From contig CAXXSY010000003.1 in NCBI GenBank assembly GCA_963665015.2, positions 62,001 to 126,000 of the forward strand: a stretch of 64,000 nucleotides of DNA, read 5' to 3'. Under the pieces are notes generated by a model. It was not told the origin of the DNA and did no database searches. It saw only the letters and a program-made list of their open reading frames with translations. Positions 8,040-17,914 of this stretch are shown here, in pieces. How positions within the stretch are numbered: position 1 is the first letter of the stretch; each line of letters opens with the position of its first letter. Source of the DNA: G963662655 sp963665015 (GTDB lineage: Bacteria; Cloacimonadota; Cloacimonadia; Cloacimonadales; JAIOQZ01). Both the position numbers and the translations under genes were made by a program.

Positions 8040-9326
8040 TTAAAACGACGTCGTATCGACGAAATTGAAGCCGTCGATCAGCATGGAGGGTACCTTGGCG
8101 TAATCGGACTGGACTTCCGGTTTTCCGAGCGCCAGGATACGCCGTGTCGATTCGTGGATCACTTCGTTGAAGCGGAGGTTGACGATCGGGTGCTTGATCT
8201 TTCCGTCTTCGAACCACAGCACGCCGTCGCGTGTCATGCCGGTCAGTTCGCCGCGTTTCGCGTTCACGAAGCGGATGTACCACAGGTGATTGACGATGAT
8301 CCCACTGCCGGCGATTTTCATCATCTCTTCTTCCGTCGCGTCTCCGCCTTCGATGAGCATGTTGTACGCCTGGCACGGCTCGATCCCCTTCACGCCCGCA
8401 TAGTAACGGGCGACGGGCATGTTTTCGAGCACACCGTTGCGAACCCAGTGGATTTCCCTTGCCGGCACGCCTTCGTAGTTGTAGCGGGGAGCATTCAGGT
8501 CCGGATCGCCGATCGTCGAGCGGAGCGTGAAGTCCTTGCCGAAGAATTCTTTACCGATCTGGTCGGAGAAGGGCGATGTCCCCTCGTCGGCCCTGCGCAG
8601 GTCCATCATGTAGTTCAGGAACTGGAAGAAGTTACCAACCGCCTGCGAACGCAGGATGACCGGGTATTTTCCCGGCTCGATGGGCTGCGGCTTGGAGAGG
8701 GACGAGAACTGCCCGTTCAGGCGTTCGAGCTCGTCATCGATGCTGAAGCAGGCAAAATCCTTCACGCCGCGCGATACCTTCGTTTCCACGTCGTCGCGCT
8801 TCATGGTCATCGAGTGATCGAACGAGGATGAGCGGTCTTCGCCTTCAAAGCCGTTCTTGGTAATCATGCACGACCGGCTCAGGTAGCGCGAGGTCATACC
8901 GGAAATCTTCGCGTCGATTTTCTTCGCGTTGGCTACGCATTTTTCGACCACCGATACCATGTCGTCCGTGGTTAGCGCAGCGGTCGCGTCGGAGTAGTTT
9001 TGCACATCCGGAAGGCTCTGCTTCGCCGGGCTGGGAACATGTTCCGGGTCCGGCTGGTTGAGCTTCGCCATCTGTTCGGCGGTATCGATCATGTGCCCAA
9101 GATGCTCTTCATCCGGCTGGTTGACCACGGCTGTACCGGTCTTGTTTCCGAACGAGACCTCCAGCATGAGCGAGTAGTGGCTTCCGTTCATGTGTTGGGT
9201 GATCATGTTCTGGGCGAAACGGGTCTCGTGCGAGTCCGTCTGGTTGAACATGAAGGTATAGTCGTCGGCCTTGCAGTGCTTGCGGATGTATTCTATCGCT
9301 TTCTCTTTGAATCTTGTATCGGTCAT
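8040..9326 (-). CDS. TldE/PmbA-type subunit of the TldD/TldE metalloprotease
   Basis: The non-catalytic partner of TldD; in enterobacteria the pair forms a heterodimeric protease that processes peptides such as microcin B17 and CcdA. This 428-residue protein has the PmbA/TldD fold: an N-terminal domain containing ETRFAQNMITQH, and a C-terminal part with GVLWFEDGKI and the preceding TGMTRDG. It lacks the HExxxH metal motif that its neighbour has. The start overlaps the tldD stop by 4 bp, indicating translational coupling. The natural substrate in this organism is unknown. Confidence 0.88.
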   Translation of the reverse strand: MTDTRFKEKAIEYIRKHCKADDYTFMFNQTDSHETRFAQNMITQHMNGSHYSLMLEVSFGNKTGTAVVNQPDEEHLGHMIDTAEQMAKLNQPDPEHVPSPAKQSLPDVQNYSDATAALTTDDMVSVVEKCVANAKKIDAKISGMTSRYLSRSCMITKNGFEGEDRSSSFDHSMTMKRDDVETKVSRGVKDFACFSIDDELERLNGQFSSLSKPQPIEPGKYPVILRSQAVGNFFQFLNYMMDLRRADEGTSPFSDQIGKEFFGKDFTLRSTIGDPDLNAPRYNYEGVPAREIHWVRNGVLENMPVARYYAGVKGIEPCQAYNMLIEGGDATEEEMMKIAGSGIIVNHLWYIRFVNAKRGELTGMTRDGVLWFEDGKIKHPIVNLRFNEVIHESTRRILALGKPEVQSDYAKVPSMLIDGFNFVDTTSF

Positions 9327-10765
9327 TGTGAACCTCCTACGCGGATTTTACGGAACCGCGTCAGGGAGGCTCCGTGCGTCATACGTCCGGACTGGCTGGG
9401 CTGTCCCTTACCGCAGTTGATCACACCGAATGTTCGGAAGAAGCGGTCGTCGCAGATCGCGTCGCAACTGTTCCAGAATTCGGGGTTGTTCGAGCGGTAG
9501 ATCACCTTCTTCAGCATCCGGTGTTTCTTGCCGTTTTTGATCTCCCAGAACAGATCGCCGCCAAACTGGAAGTTGACGCGGTGCTGGTCGATGGAAAACG
9601 ATCCCTGCCCTTCGATATAGACGCCGTCCTCGGTGTCGGAGATCAGTTGCTGCGGCGTGAGTTCCTTTTTGCCTGGCTGGAGGTAGAGGTTGGGAATCCG
9701 GTTGATGGGGAAATCGTAGTAGTAGGTCGCACGGCAGCAGCCACGGCTCATCTTTTCACCGATGCGCATCGCGGTATCGCGCGTGGTGCCGTACTCGTTG
9801 AGGATACCGTCCTTGACGATGTGCCATTTCTGGTTGGGGACGCCGTCGTCGTCGTATCCCGCCGTGGCGAGTCCGGTATCGAGCGTGTTATCGCCGAAGA
9901 AATTGACGATCTCGGAGCCGTAGCGGTAGTTTTTGAGCTTCTCTGGCGTGGCGAACGAGATGCCCGCGAAATCGGCTTCCCACCCGAGCACGCGATCGAG
10001 CTCGGTCGGGTGTCCTACCGATTCGTGCATGGTGAGTGAGAGGTGCTGCGGATCGAGCAGCAGGTCGCGGCGGGTCTCCTCGCCCAGTTCGCCGGCGTAG
10101 CATTTCTGGATGGCTTCTTCCGCGACGCGTGACGCGTTACCCGGGAAATCCATCTGATCCATCATCTCCCAGCCCATGTTGCGTCCACCGATCTGATACG
10201 ACCTCGACTGGCTGTCGCCGTTTGCCACCGCGGTTGCGAACAGCATCGGCGCCATATACGTTGTCTGGATATCCAGATCGGTACCCAGGGTGGATACGAT
10301 CTGCTTCCGGTTCGTCTCCGCGCGGATCACGAACATCGCCTGCCGAATCTGCTCGTAGTTCATGATCGTGCGGTTCACCTCGAGCATCATTTCGACCTTG
10401 TCCTTGAGTGGAATCTGGAACGGATCCTTCTCGACCCTGGTTTTAAAGGTGTCGATATGACCGCGTTCGTACGCCAGTTCGATTCCGTCGCCGACCTTGA
10501 CGCGAGATGAAGCCTCCGCAATCTCGACGGCTTTCTTCGCCGTCTCCGCGATCGCGTCCGCCGTGAAGATGTTATTGTGCGCGAAACCCCAGGCGCCGTT
10601 TTTCAATACCCGTATTCCGTAGCCGTATTTCACCGAGTTCATCGTGCTCTTCAGGCTCAGATTACGCAGGAAAATCGACTCGGTCTGCGAGTGCTGAATG
10701 CGTATATCGGCATAGCTCGCACCAAGTGATTTCGCCTTTTCCATTGCGATTTCTGCAAAATTCAC
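9323..10765 (-). CDS. tldD: TldD metalloprotease subunit
   Basis: Catalytic subunit of the TldD/TldE protease; 480 residues, the usual length. The metal-binding motif HESVGH (H247, E248, H252) fits the HExxxH consensus of the family. Downstream are GYDDDGVP, the GILNEYGTTRDTA segment and YIEGQGSFSID, all typical of TldD. It lies immediately upstream of, and overlaps, the tldE-type gene. The ATG at 10765 is preceded by an AGGAGG-like sequence (CAGGAGGAA). The intergenic region upstream carries a C-rich repeat at 10886-10998. Confidence 0.93.
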   Translation of the reverse strand: MNFAEIAMEKAKSLGASYADIRIQHSQTESIFLRNLSLKSTMNSVKYGYGIRVLKNGAWGFAHNNIFTADAIAETAKKAVEIAEASSRVKVGDGIELAYERGHIDTFKTRVEKDPFQIPLKDKVEMMLEVNRTIMNYEQIRQAMFVIRAETNRKQIVSTLGTDLDIQTTYMAPMLFATAVANGDSQSRSYQIGGRNMGWEMMDQMDFPGNASRVAEEAIQKCYAGELGEETRRDLLLDPQHLSLTMHESVGHPTELDRVLGWEADFAGISFATPEKLKNYRYGSEIVNFFGDNTLDTGLATAGYDDDGVPNQKWHIVKDGILNEYGTTRDTAMRIGEKMSRGCCRATYYYDFPINRIPNLYLQPGKKELTPQQLISDTEDGVYIEGQGSFSIDQHRVNFQFGGDLFWEIKNGKKHRMLKKVIYRSNNPEFWNSCDAICDDRFFRTFGVINCGKGQPSQSGRMTHGASLTRFRKIRVGGSQ

Positions 10766-10885
10766 ATATTCCTCCTGTGATCTGGATTTCCACCATTTGT
10801 CCCGTATTGCCCTGTATCATATTCGATCAAATCTGGCAAATGAAAAATGTTACGCTCATCGCCACGATGCAAACCGATCCCAGAG

Positions 10886-10998
10886 AATAACCCCCTTTAA
10901 TCCCCTCTTGTCAGGGGGGGTGAGAAAGCCATCCTGACAAGGTATAGGTTTGACGAAGGAAAACCTGAATCTCTCAACAGGGATTAAGGGGGATTATT
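10886..10998. repeat. Intergenic element with 19-bp terminal inverted repeats (C-rich family, copy 1)
   Basis: Arms AATAACCCCCTTTAATCCC (10886-10904) and GGGATTAAGGGGGATTATT (10980-10998) are inverted copies with about two differences. The segment just inside the left arm, read on the minus strand, matches 57793-57832 closely (CTTTCTCA, a C run, TGACAA, a G run). The right arm runs into the neighbouring coding sequence and supplies its TAA stop. It looks like a small non-autonomous dispersed element. Confidence 0.7.
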
Positions 10999-12316
10999 CC
11001 ATTAAGCTCTCTACCGGTGACGATTCCTTCGCAAAAGGCTTCCAGACGTATGAGATATTGAGCAGCGCCATCGCACCGCCGAGGATGACCCAAAAATAGA
11101 TATGGCTGCTGATGGAACTCGGTATCGAAGCCGACACGACGAAGAGCGCCGAACCCGCCGCAAAACCCGCATACAGCCACCGGAGCTTTCCCTTGACCTT
11201 GATGGCGTAGTACAGATTCCCGATAACCAGATACCCGATCAGCGAGACCAGGAACAGAAAGACCGGCAGTCCGTCCGTGGCGAGCTTTTCCATAAAGAAA
11301 TTATGTGTGATGGTCACTTGCGCGGTGTCCTTCAATCGCGGTGTTCGCATGTAGCGGGAGAAGTTGCCCGATCCCACGCCGGTGTAGTTCGATTCTTCCG
11401 TGATCTCGAGGGCGTGCTTGAGCAGGTTGACGCGGGTCTCGATCGATTCGAGCTTGTGGCTCTTGCTTTCTTGCTGGATCGAGAGCAGCTCGCGGTCCAA
11501 GAATTTAGACACAATCTGATACTCGGCGGGGTACATCCGGATGAATCCAGCGAACAGAAGCCAGATCAGCGCGGCGATCACAATCTTCGCCTTCCAGTTC
11601 ACGAACAGAAGGTAGAAGACAAGAGCTTCACCAATGAACGCGACCAGGCTTAGCCGGGAGCCCTCGAGCAGCATGGTGATGAAGATCAGGATGGTAACGA
11701 CGAACGCCAGCGCGTTGAACCAGCGATTCCGTAGCGCCTTTACCAGCGCGAACATGAACGGCGAGAGGATCAGCAGCGCCGAGGCGAAATCGTTTACGTT
11801 GTAGAACGGTCCGTTGGGCACGAAGGGGAATGTGTCCAGCCTTGCCACGCTGGAGGTTTCGAAGTGGTTGAACGTTATCATTTCCCAACAGGATATGGCA
11901 ATGAAGACCAGCAGGATGAAATTGAAGAAGTACAACAGGAACCAGGCGCGCTCGATCCGGTCGATCATGAACAGCATCAGAAGCACGAAGATCAAGTAAC
12001 CGAAATTGAAAAAACCGTTCAGAAGCGCCAGCCTGATATCGCTTGCCCAAAGCACGCCGGTCAGGACATAGGAGTCCCAGATCACCAGCAGTCCGACAAT
12101 CAGGATGCTCGTCAGGGACAGACTGTGCTTTTCGTGCCGTCCCAGGGTCACGAGCATGTATATGCCGAGAAGAAACAAGCCGGTCAGTAGGTTGTACCTG
12201 ATCATTCTGCCAACATGGAAGAACGACTGGAAAAAGCTGTAAAGCAGGTAAACGAACGTTACGAGGAGCAGGATCCGGACCAGGAAATCCGGTCTATTCC
12301 TTTGCTCGATTACCAT
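10994..12316 (-). CDS. O-antigen ligase/polymerase family membrane protein
   Basis: A 440-residue inner-membrane protein with about 10-12 hydrophobic segments. Its long periplasmic loop before the C-terminal helices carries the Wzy_C signature: GVGSGNF, then THNFFMEKLATDG. Such proteins ligate O-antigen to lipid A-core (WaaL) or polymerise polysaccharide repeat units (Wzy). Sequence alone does not separate the two. The start overlaps by 23 bp with the Wzz-like gene upstream, so they form a polysaccharide export unit. The stop codon lies inside an inverted-repeat element, which may have altered the last codons. Confidence 0.82.
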   Translation of the reverse strand: MVIEQRNRPDFLVRILLLVTFVYLLYSFFQSFFHVGRMIRYNLLTGLFLLGIYMLVTLGRHEKHSLSLTSILIVGLLVIWDSYVLTGVLWASDIRLALLNGFFNFGYLIFVLLMLFMIDRIERAWFLLYFFNFILLVFIAISCWEMITFNHFETSSVARLDTFPFVPNGPFYNVNDFASALLILSPFMFALVKALRNRWFNALAFVVTILIFITMLLEGSRLSLVAFIGEALVFYLLFVNWKAKIVIAALIWLLFAGFIRMYPAEYQIVSKFLDRELLSIQQESKSHKLESIETRVNLLKHALEITEESNYTGVGSGNFSRYMRTPRLKDTAQVTITHNFFMEKLATDGLPVFLFLVSLIGYLVIGNLYYAIKVKGKLRWLYAGFAAGSALFVVSASIPSSISSHIYFWVILGGAMALLNISYVWKPFAKESSPVESLME

Positions 12317-13475
12317 ACAGGAGAATCCTGAATATCTTTTTCAGTCGGTTACGGATATCGTCGTCGATCAACCCATGCAGAATCGCGAGTATGCTCGAGA
12401 ACATCAAGGCAGCAAAGAAGACGACAATACAGGTCAGTCCCCGTCTCGGCTTGGTTCGAATTCCCGTCACGTACGCCTTGTCGATAATCTGAATCGTGGG
12501 CAGATCGCGTACCTCTTCGATCTTCGAGCTCTCGAATTCCGGCAGAAGGTATTTATAGGTTGTCTCCAGCAGCGTCAGCTTCATCCTGAGCTCTGTATAT
12601 TTTCTCAGTTTTTCGGGCAGCGAATTCAACGCGATCAGATACGAACTGCCGTCCATATCCTCGGTTCCCGTTTCCATCTCTCGCAGCTTGCGTGTGAGGA
12701 CATTTTTCTGTTCCCGGAGCGAGAGCGTCGCGGGATCTTCGGCACGACCGTATTCACGCATATAGTCGAGCTCGAGTTCGGTCTTGAATAGCTTGGACGC
12801 AAGCTCCGTATAGACGCCCATAATCCCCTGAAGCTGATCTGAGGTATCGAAGATTTTATTGGTCTCCTGAAAATCCTGAACCAGAGAGGCTACGGAATCC
12901 ATCTCCGCCTCGATCTCTTTCAACCTCGTCTCGATGAATATTCGCTTGTCCCGACCGCGCGAACGACGATCGAAACGGTTGTACTGGTCGAGCTGCTCGA
13001 CAACGTAGTTGGCGATATCGGCAGAAAGCTGATTGTTCTCCGTCTCGGCGCTGATGTAGATGAATCCGCTGTCGATGTCGTAATAAATCTGGATAATGGT
13101 TTCGTACAACAACAGATACGCGATGTCCAGCGCTTTCAGGGTATCTGTCTCTTCGATCTTGAGCAGATTGATCATGTCGAATTCTTCGATGATCTTGTAT
13201 GCGAATGTCCTCGATGTCATGATCGCCACCAGCTCTTCCTGCTCGAGCGAGGCCCCGCCCAAAAGCGACGAATAGCCGCCCAGAAGCGATGAGAGCATAC
13301 CGGTGTCCGTTGCCTCAAGCGGGTAGATCACAGCAGTCGATTTCCAGTACTTGGGTACCAGCATCACATAGATTACAACCGCGATACTGGCGATCGCGAC
13401 AAACGATATTATGAACTTTTTATGCCTGGCGAGAATCTCCAGGATATCGAGCAAATCAAGTTGTTTGACGTTCAT
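12294..13475 (-). CDS. Wzz/GumC-type polysaccharide chain-length determinant
   Basis: A 393-residue inner-membrane polysaccharide co-polymerase. A short cytoplasmic start is followed by a transmembrane helix (about residues 17-33), a long helical periplasmic domain (MDSVASLVQDF..., RKLREMETG...) and a second transmembrane helix near residues 350-368. The Pro-rich segment at the second helix (RTKPRRG) is typical of Wzz. There is no kinase domain, so it is the Wzz/PCP1-like form, not a BY-kinase fusion. Overlap with the O-antigen ligase gene supports a role in setting polymer length. Confidence 0.85.
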   Translation of the reverse strand: MNVKQLDLLDILEILARHKKFIISFVAIASIAVVIYVMLVPKYWKSTAVIYPLEATDTGMLSSLLGGYSSLLGGASLEQEELVAIMTSRTFAYKIIEEFDMINLLKIEETDTLKALDIAYLLLYETIIQIYYDIDSGFIYISAETENNQLSADIANYVVEQLDQYNRFDRRSRGRDKRIFIETRLKEIEAEMDSVASLVQDFQETNKIFDTSDQLQGIMGVYTELASKLFKTELELDYMREYGRAEDPATLSLREQKNVLTRKLREMETGTEDMDGSSYLIALNSLPEKLRKYTELRMKLTLLETTYKYLLPEFESSKIEEVRDLPTIQIIDKAYVTGIRTKPRRGLTCIVVFFAALMFSSILAILHGLIDDDIRNRLKKIFRILLYGNRAKE

Positions 13476-13573
13476 GCATTTACCTCTTTCATGATTGGTC
13501 AGGTTCCATGCGCCTTTGAATCTGTCAAGAAAAGAAGCGTCGGGCAGCGCTCTCCAATCGATTTGTGTCGAAT

Positions 13574-14710
13574 CTACGTAAGAGAGTTGTAATTATCTAT
13601 CACCTCACGATATACGATGCGGTTTGTCTCCAGAATCGTTTCGATATCGGGATGAATTACGTTGTCGCAACGATCCATATAATTTCGCAAGATGGTCTCG
13701 ATCTGTCGGAACGATATCTTCCTGGTCAGGAAAAGCTCGATGGCAGCCTCGTTCGCAGCGTTCAGAATCGTGGGCATTAATCCCCCTTTTCTCGCAACCT
13801 CCAGCGCAAGAAAGAACACCGGGTACCGCTCCTTTTCGACCGTCTCAAACGTCAATTCGGCCAGATCGGCGGCTTTCGTGCGAACCAGGTCCGATTGAAT
13901 CCGCTCCGGATAGCCCAGCGCGTAGAGGATGGGCAACTTCATGGATGGCGTGCTCATCTGGGAGAGGATCGAGCCGTCGATGAACTCGACCATCGAGTGG
14001 ACGATCGACTGCGGATGGATCAGCGCTTCGATATGGTCGTAGGGAATGCCGAACAGCCAGTGCGCCTCCATCACCTCGAGCGCTTTGTTCATCATGGTCG
14101 AAGAATCGATGGTGACCTTGGCGCCCATGTCCCAGGTGGGATGCTTGAGTGCGTCCTGTGGCGTGATCGTGTCGAATCGATCCAGCGGCATCGTGCGGAA
14201 CGGTCCGCCCGACGCGGTGAGAAGCAGTCGGTCGATCTCGCGTCTGGGGCTCTGCCCGATGACCTGGAACAACGCGCTGTGCTCGCTATCGACCGGGATC
14301 AGTCGCGCGCCGGTCTCGCGGCAGATTTCGGTAACCAGATGCCCCGCCATCACCAGCGATTCCTTGTTCGCCAGCGCGACATCCTTGCCGCGTCGGACCG
14401 CTTCGATGGTGTAGATCAGTCCCGCGGAACCGGATACCGCGTTGAGCACGATATCGTAATCGGCGTGGCGCAGCAGATCGAGCAGCGCTTCGCTGCCGGT
14501 TGCCATGCCCTCCGGAATACCGGCGATGGAGCCGTCGGTGATGACCGGGTGCAGGATGTCGAATTCGATGGAGCGTTCAATGAGGTTGTCGAGGTTTCGG
14601 TGCGTCGATGCGATGACGATCTCGAATCGATCGCGGTGGTGCCGGACGACGTCGATTGTCGATGTCCCGATCGATCCCGAAACACCCAGAATGGCGATTT
14701 TCTTCTTCAT
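13574..14710 (-). CDS. dxr: 1-deoxy-D-xylulose 5-phosphate reductoisomerase
   Basis: Second step of the MEP isoprenoid pathway: converts DXP to 2-C-methyl-D-erythritol 4-phosphate using NADPH and a divalent metal. The 378-residue length fits. The NADPH-binding GVSGSIG is at 9-15. ALANKESLV precedes the metal-binding block PVDSEHSA. TASGGPF, then HPTWDMGAKVTIDSSTMMNK and the EAHWLFGIPYDHIEALIHPQS block are all present. It follows the PorV/PorQ-like gene by nine bases on the same strand. Together with tyrS and guaA it marks a core-genome stretch. Confidence 0.96.
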   Translation of the reverse strand: MKKKIAILGVSGSIGTSTIDVVRHHRDRFEIVIASTHRNLDNLIERSIEFDILHPVITDGSIAGIPEGMATGSEALLDLLRHADYDIVLNAVSGSAGLIYTIEAVRRGKDVALANKESLVMAGHLVTEICRETGARLIPVDSEHSALFQVIGQSPRREIDRLLLTASGGPFRTMPLDRFDTITPQDALKHPTWDMGAKVTIDSSTMMNKALEVMEAHWLFGIPYDHIEALIHPQSIVHSMVEFIDGSILSQMSTPSMKLPILYALGYPERIQSDLVRTKAADLAELTFETVEKERYPVFFLALEVARKGGLMPTILNAANEAAIELFLTRKISFRQIETILRNYMDRCDNVIHPDIETILETNRIVYREVIDNYNSLT

Positions 14711-14719
14711 GATTGCCCG

Positions 14720-15673
14720 TTAGAATTGGAGCCCCAGGGAGACGCGATGCGAATCCTCGAGTTCGGTATTCTGTTCGAAGGCGTAGTGCAATTCGAGCGG
14801 TAGCAGGCTGAGTGTCACGCCTGCGGTGACGTTCTCGACGTCGTATCCGAGGAACAGCGCCAACACTTCGTGTGCCTGAACGGCCATGCCCGCATGGTAG
14901 TCGAGACTCATGAATCCCACTGAGGTGGTCGCACTCTCTTCGCGATCTTCGAAGTAGGTTTCGATCCCGCCAATCAGACTGACCGGGCACTTGATCCACG
15001 GCAGATTGAAGTGCAGGTTCGTCTCCAGATCGAGCCCGGGATTGACCGTCTCGTGGGTACCGTTCTCCCAGAATATCTGCGTACTGAAGAAGTCGCGCAG
15101 CTTCGCGCCGACAGTCAGGTAACCGGTGGGCTCGTACCAGGTGGAAAGGTCGGCGCCAAACCCGTATCCGCCCTCGTCCGCCAGAACGCGGTAGGCGAAT
15201 TTCGGGGTAATGCCGAGAGGAATCTTGCCCACATGGGTCGCAAATCCGGCGTAGAGAATATAGTCCGCGTTGTTCACGCTGTCGTATTCGTAGGGTTTGT
15301 TGTTCGCGGAGAGCGTATCGTCGGGATTCTCCTTCCGGGTCAACGGAATATCGTCGATACCGATGCGCGAAATGACGATCGAGAAGGGATGTTTCGAACC
15401 GACCACGCCCGACACGGTGTCGTACTGGAATTCGCCCAGTTCTTCCGCGTGCATCAGCTCGACGCGCGTATTCTGCTTCTTCGTGAGCAGGGACGCGTTC
15501 CAGTATGCCAGCGCGGGTGAGTCGCTGTCCGTCAGGCCTGTACCGCCCATGGCGTAATTACGCACACCGGCGCCCATCCGAAATATCTCACCGGCGTATT
15601 TTTCCGCATGCAATGTGGCCGCACCCATCACAACTATTATCAGCATCCATTTGAGAGCCCCGTTCATCATCAC
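14720..15673 (-). CDS. PorV/PorQ-like outer-membrane beta-barrel protein
   Basis: A 317-residue protein with a signal peptide ending near LHA. It opens with the family signature FRMGAGVRNYAMGGTG, then DSPALAYWNAS, and has a series of alternating beta-strand segments ending in an aromatic terminus (VSLGLQF). These are features of the PorV/PorQ (UPF0164, FadL-like) family, whose PorV member carries cargo for type IX secretion. Three proteins with type IX tails occur in this window, so a role as secretion shuttle or carrier is plausible but not shown. A paralogue with another role is the main alternative. Confidence 0.75.
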   Translation of the reverse strand: MMMNGALKWMLIIVVMGAATLHAEKYAGEIFRMGAGVRNYAMGGTGLTDSDSPALAYWNASLLTKKQNTRVELMHAEELGEFQYDTVSGVVGSKHPFSIVISRIGIDDIPLTRKENPDDTLSANNKPYEYDSVNNADYILYAGFATHVGKIPLGITPKFAYRVLADEGGYGFGADLSTWYEPTGYLTVGAKLRDFFSTQIFWENGTHETVNPGLDLETNLHFNLPWIKCPVSLIGGIETYFEDREESATTSVGFMSLDYHAGMAVQAHEVLALFLGYDVENVTAGVTLSLLPLELHYAFEQNTELEDSHRVSLGLQF

Positions 15674-15712
15674 CTCATCCTATGTGTTTATCGATACAAC
15701 GCTTTCGCGATG

Positions 15713-17914
15713 TCAGCGTTTCATTTCTACCGGAGCCGTCTGCACGAAACTCCCCAGAATTCTTTTCAGTGCGCCGCCCTCGAACGAGATGGTCAACTTG
15801 GCGTTTTCGCCCGTACCATCCACACTCAGGATCGTTCCCCTGCCGAAGTTCTTGTGCAGCACCTTTTGCCCGATCTTGTAAAATTTCTGCGATTCGAGAA
15901 TCACATCCGCCTTGCTGGCTTCCTTCCTTGGAGAGACCCGTGTCGGGCTAGCTTTCACCTCGTAGAAATCCGAACCGGCGAGGTGCAGATACTCCTCGTC
16001 CATCTCTTTCAGAAACCTGCTCGGAATCGTCGGCTCGATGGTGTTGTACTCCCGCCGCCAGCGACTGTAGCTGAGCCACAGCGAACGCTTCGCGCGCGTA
16101 ATGGCAACATAGAGCAGTCGTCGTTCCTCTTCAAGTTTTTTTTCGTCGTCGAGGTTCAGACGATGCGGAATCAGTCCGTCGCAGATACCGCTGATCAGTA
16201 CGTGGTCAAACTCCAGTCCCTTTGCGTTGTGCATGGTCATGAGCTGCACCACGCCCTGTTCGTCCGACGCGGTGTCCAGATCGGTCTGGAGCGTCACGTT
16301 TTGCAGGTAGTCGCCGAGTAGCGGCGGATTCTCGTTGTCGATGGAAAATTCTTCCGTATAATCGCGTGCTGCCGCCATGAGTTCCTTGAGGTTGTCCGCG
16401 CGGGTAGCGTCCTGGATATCGCCGGTCGATTCGTAGAGCCGGATCAATCCCAATTCGGTGATGACCCGTTCGATCACATTCGCCACCGGCTCGGTCTCCG
16501 CCAGGACACGCCATTTCTCGATCATTTCGGCGAATTCCTTCACATGCTTGATAGCGGAAGCGCTCAGAAGTGGATTTTTCTCCACCTCCTGCACCGCACG
16601 GTAGAGGTTCATCTCGTACTTGATGGCGTAATCGAGCAGCCTGCCGACGGTCGTGTTACCGATCTTGCGCGAGGGGTAGTTGATGATGCGCACCAGGCTC
16701 TCGCCGTCGTCCGGATTCACCAGCACGCGCAGGTAGCTGAGGATGTCCTTGATCTCCTTGCGCTGGAAGAAATTGACTCCGCCCACCACCGTGTAGGGAA
16801 GCTGGCGCTTGGCGAATTCCTGCTCCAGCACGCGCGACTGGGCGTTGGTGCGGAACAGCACCGCGATATCGGAGAGCGCTTCTTTGCCTCGTAGCGCCTC
16901 GATCCGGTCCGCGATCGCCTTCGCCTCTTTCCGTTCGTCGTCGAAGATCGAAAGCTCGGGCATCTCGCCCTTTCCCTTATCGCTCCAGAGGTCTTTGACG
17001 TGTCGGCCGTTGTTGTTCTTGATGAGGCTGTTCGCGAGGTCGAGGATCGTCTGCGTGGAACGATAGTTCTGCTCCAGCCGGATAGTCTTCACGCTGCCGT
17101 AATCCTTCTCGAAGCGCAGGATATTCTCCACGTCGGCACCGCGCCATCCGTAGATCGCCTGGTCGTCGTCGCCCACCACACAGAGGTTCTGGTGATCCTT
17201 CGCCAGCAGGTTGATGATCTTGAACTGCGCGTAGTTGGTGTCCTGATATTCGTCGATCATGATGTAGCGGAACTGGCCGGCGTATTTCTGCCGTACCTCT
17301 TCGTCCCGGTCGAACAGAAACGCGGTTTGCAGGAGCAAATCGTCGAAGTCGAGCGCGTTGTTTTTCAAGAGATCGCTCGTGTATGCCTGGTAGATTTTGT
17401 GAAAGACTTTCGTCCACTGGTTCTCGTCCTGGAATTCGAAGAAATCCTCGGGGCGGATGAGGTTATTCTTGTTGCAGCTTATCAGGCTGTGTATTTTGCT
17501 GGGCGGAAAGGCCTTGCTGTCGATATCCAGCCGCTTGATGATGCGCTTGACGAGTGTCTTCTGATCGTCGGCGTCGTAGATCACGAAATTCGATTTGAAA
17601 GGCAGCCGGTCGCTCTCGTAGCGCAGAATGCGACTGCATATGCTGTGGAAAGTTCCCACCCACAGGTTGCGCGTCTGAAGCTGGAAGGTGGATTCGAGAC
17701 GATCCCGAAGCTCCCGCGCGGCCTTGTTGGTGAAGGTTACGATCAGGATGTGATTGGGATAGACGCGCCTCTCCCGGATCAGCCAGGCGGTACGGAAGAT
17801 CACTGAGCGGGTCTTTCCACTCCCTGCGCCGGCGAGGACCAGAACCGGTCCGTCAACTGCCTGTACGACTTCCTGCTGGCGCGAATTCAGATCGCGTAGC
17901 AGCGAATCATTCAA
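15713..17914 (-). CDS. UvrD/PcrA-type superfamily 1A DNA helicase
   Basis: ATP-dependent 3'-5' helicase acting in nucleotide-excision and mismatch repair and in clearing recombinase or stalled polymerase; 733 residues. Walker A AGAGSGKT is at 28-35. Motif Ia (TFTNKAAREL), motif II (DEYQDTN), motif III (GDDDQAIYGWRGA), motif IV (LEQNYRS), motif V (LMTMHNAKGLEF) and motif VI (ERRLLYVAITRA) appear in order. A C-terminal Tudor-like segment (GQKVLHKNFGRGTI), as in PcrA/UvrD, is present. PcrA and UvrD are not reliably separated here. The start overlaps the upstream lipoprotein stop by 8 bp. Confidence 0.94.
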   Translation of the reverse strand: MNDSLLRDLNSRQQEVVQAVDGPVLVLAGAGSGKTRSVIFRTAWLIRERRVYPNHILIVTFTNKAARELRDRLESTFQLQTRNLWVGTFHSICSRILRYESDRLPFKSNFVIYDADDQKTLVKRIIKRLDIDSKAFPPSKIHSLISCNKNNLIRPEDFFEFQDENQWTKVFHKIYQAYTSDLLKNNALDFDDLLLQTAFLFDRDEEVRQKYAGQFRYIMIDEYQDTNYAQFKIINLLAKDHQNLCVVGDDDQAIYGWRGADVENILRFEKDYGSVKTIRLEQNYRSTQTILDLANSLIKNNNGRHVKDLWSDKGKGEMPELSIFDDERKEAKAIADRIEALRGKEALSDIAVLFRTNAQSRVLEQEFAKRQLPYTVVGGVNFFQRKEIKDILSYLRVLVNPDDGESLVRIINYPSRKIGNTTVGRLLDYAIKYEMNLYRAVQEVEKNPLLSASAIKHVKEFAEMIEKWRVLAETEPVANVIERVITELGLIRLYESTGDIQDATRADNLKELMAAARDYTEEFSIDNENPPLLGDYLQNVTLQTDLDTASDEQGVVQLMTMHNAKGLEFDHVLISGICDGLIPHRLNLDDEKKLEEERRLLYVAITRAKRSLWLSYSRWRREYNTIEPTIPSRFLKEMDEEYLHLAGSDFYEVKASPTRVSPRKEASKADVILESQKFYKIGQKVLHKNFGRGTILSVDGTGENAKLTISFEGGALKRILGSFVQTAPVEMKR

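Noticed and set aside
13895..14803. Plus-strand open frame of 302 codons
   Set aside because: Antisense shadow of dxr, with the typical His/Arg/Asp-rich composition of GC-rich antisense frames.
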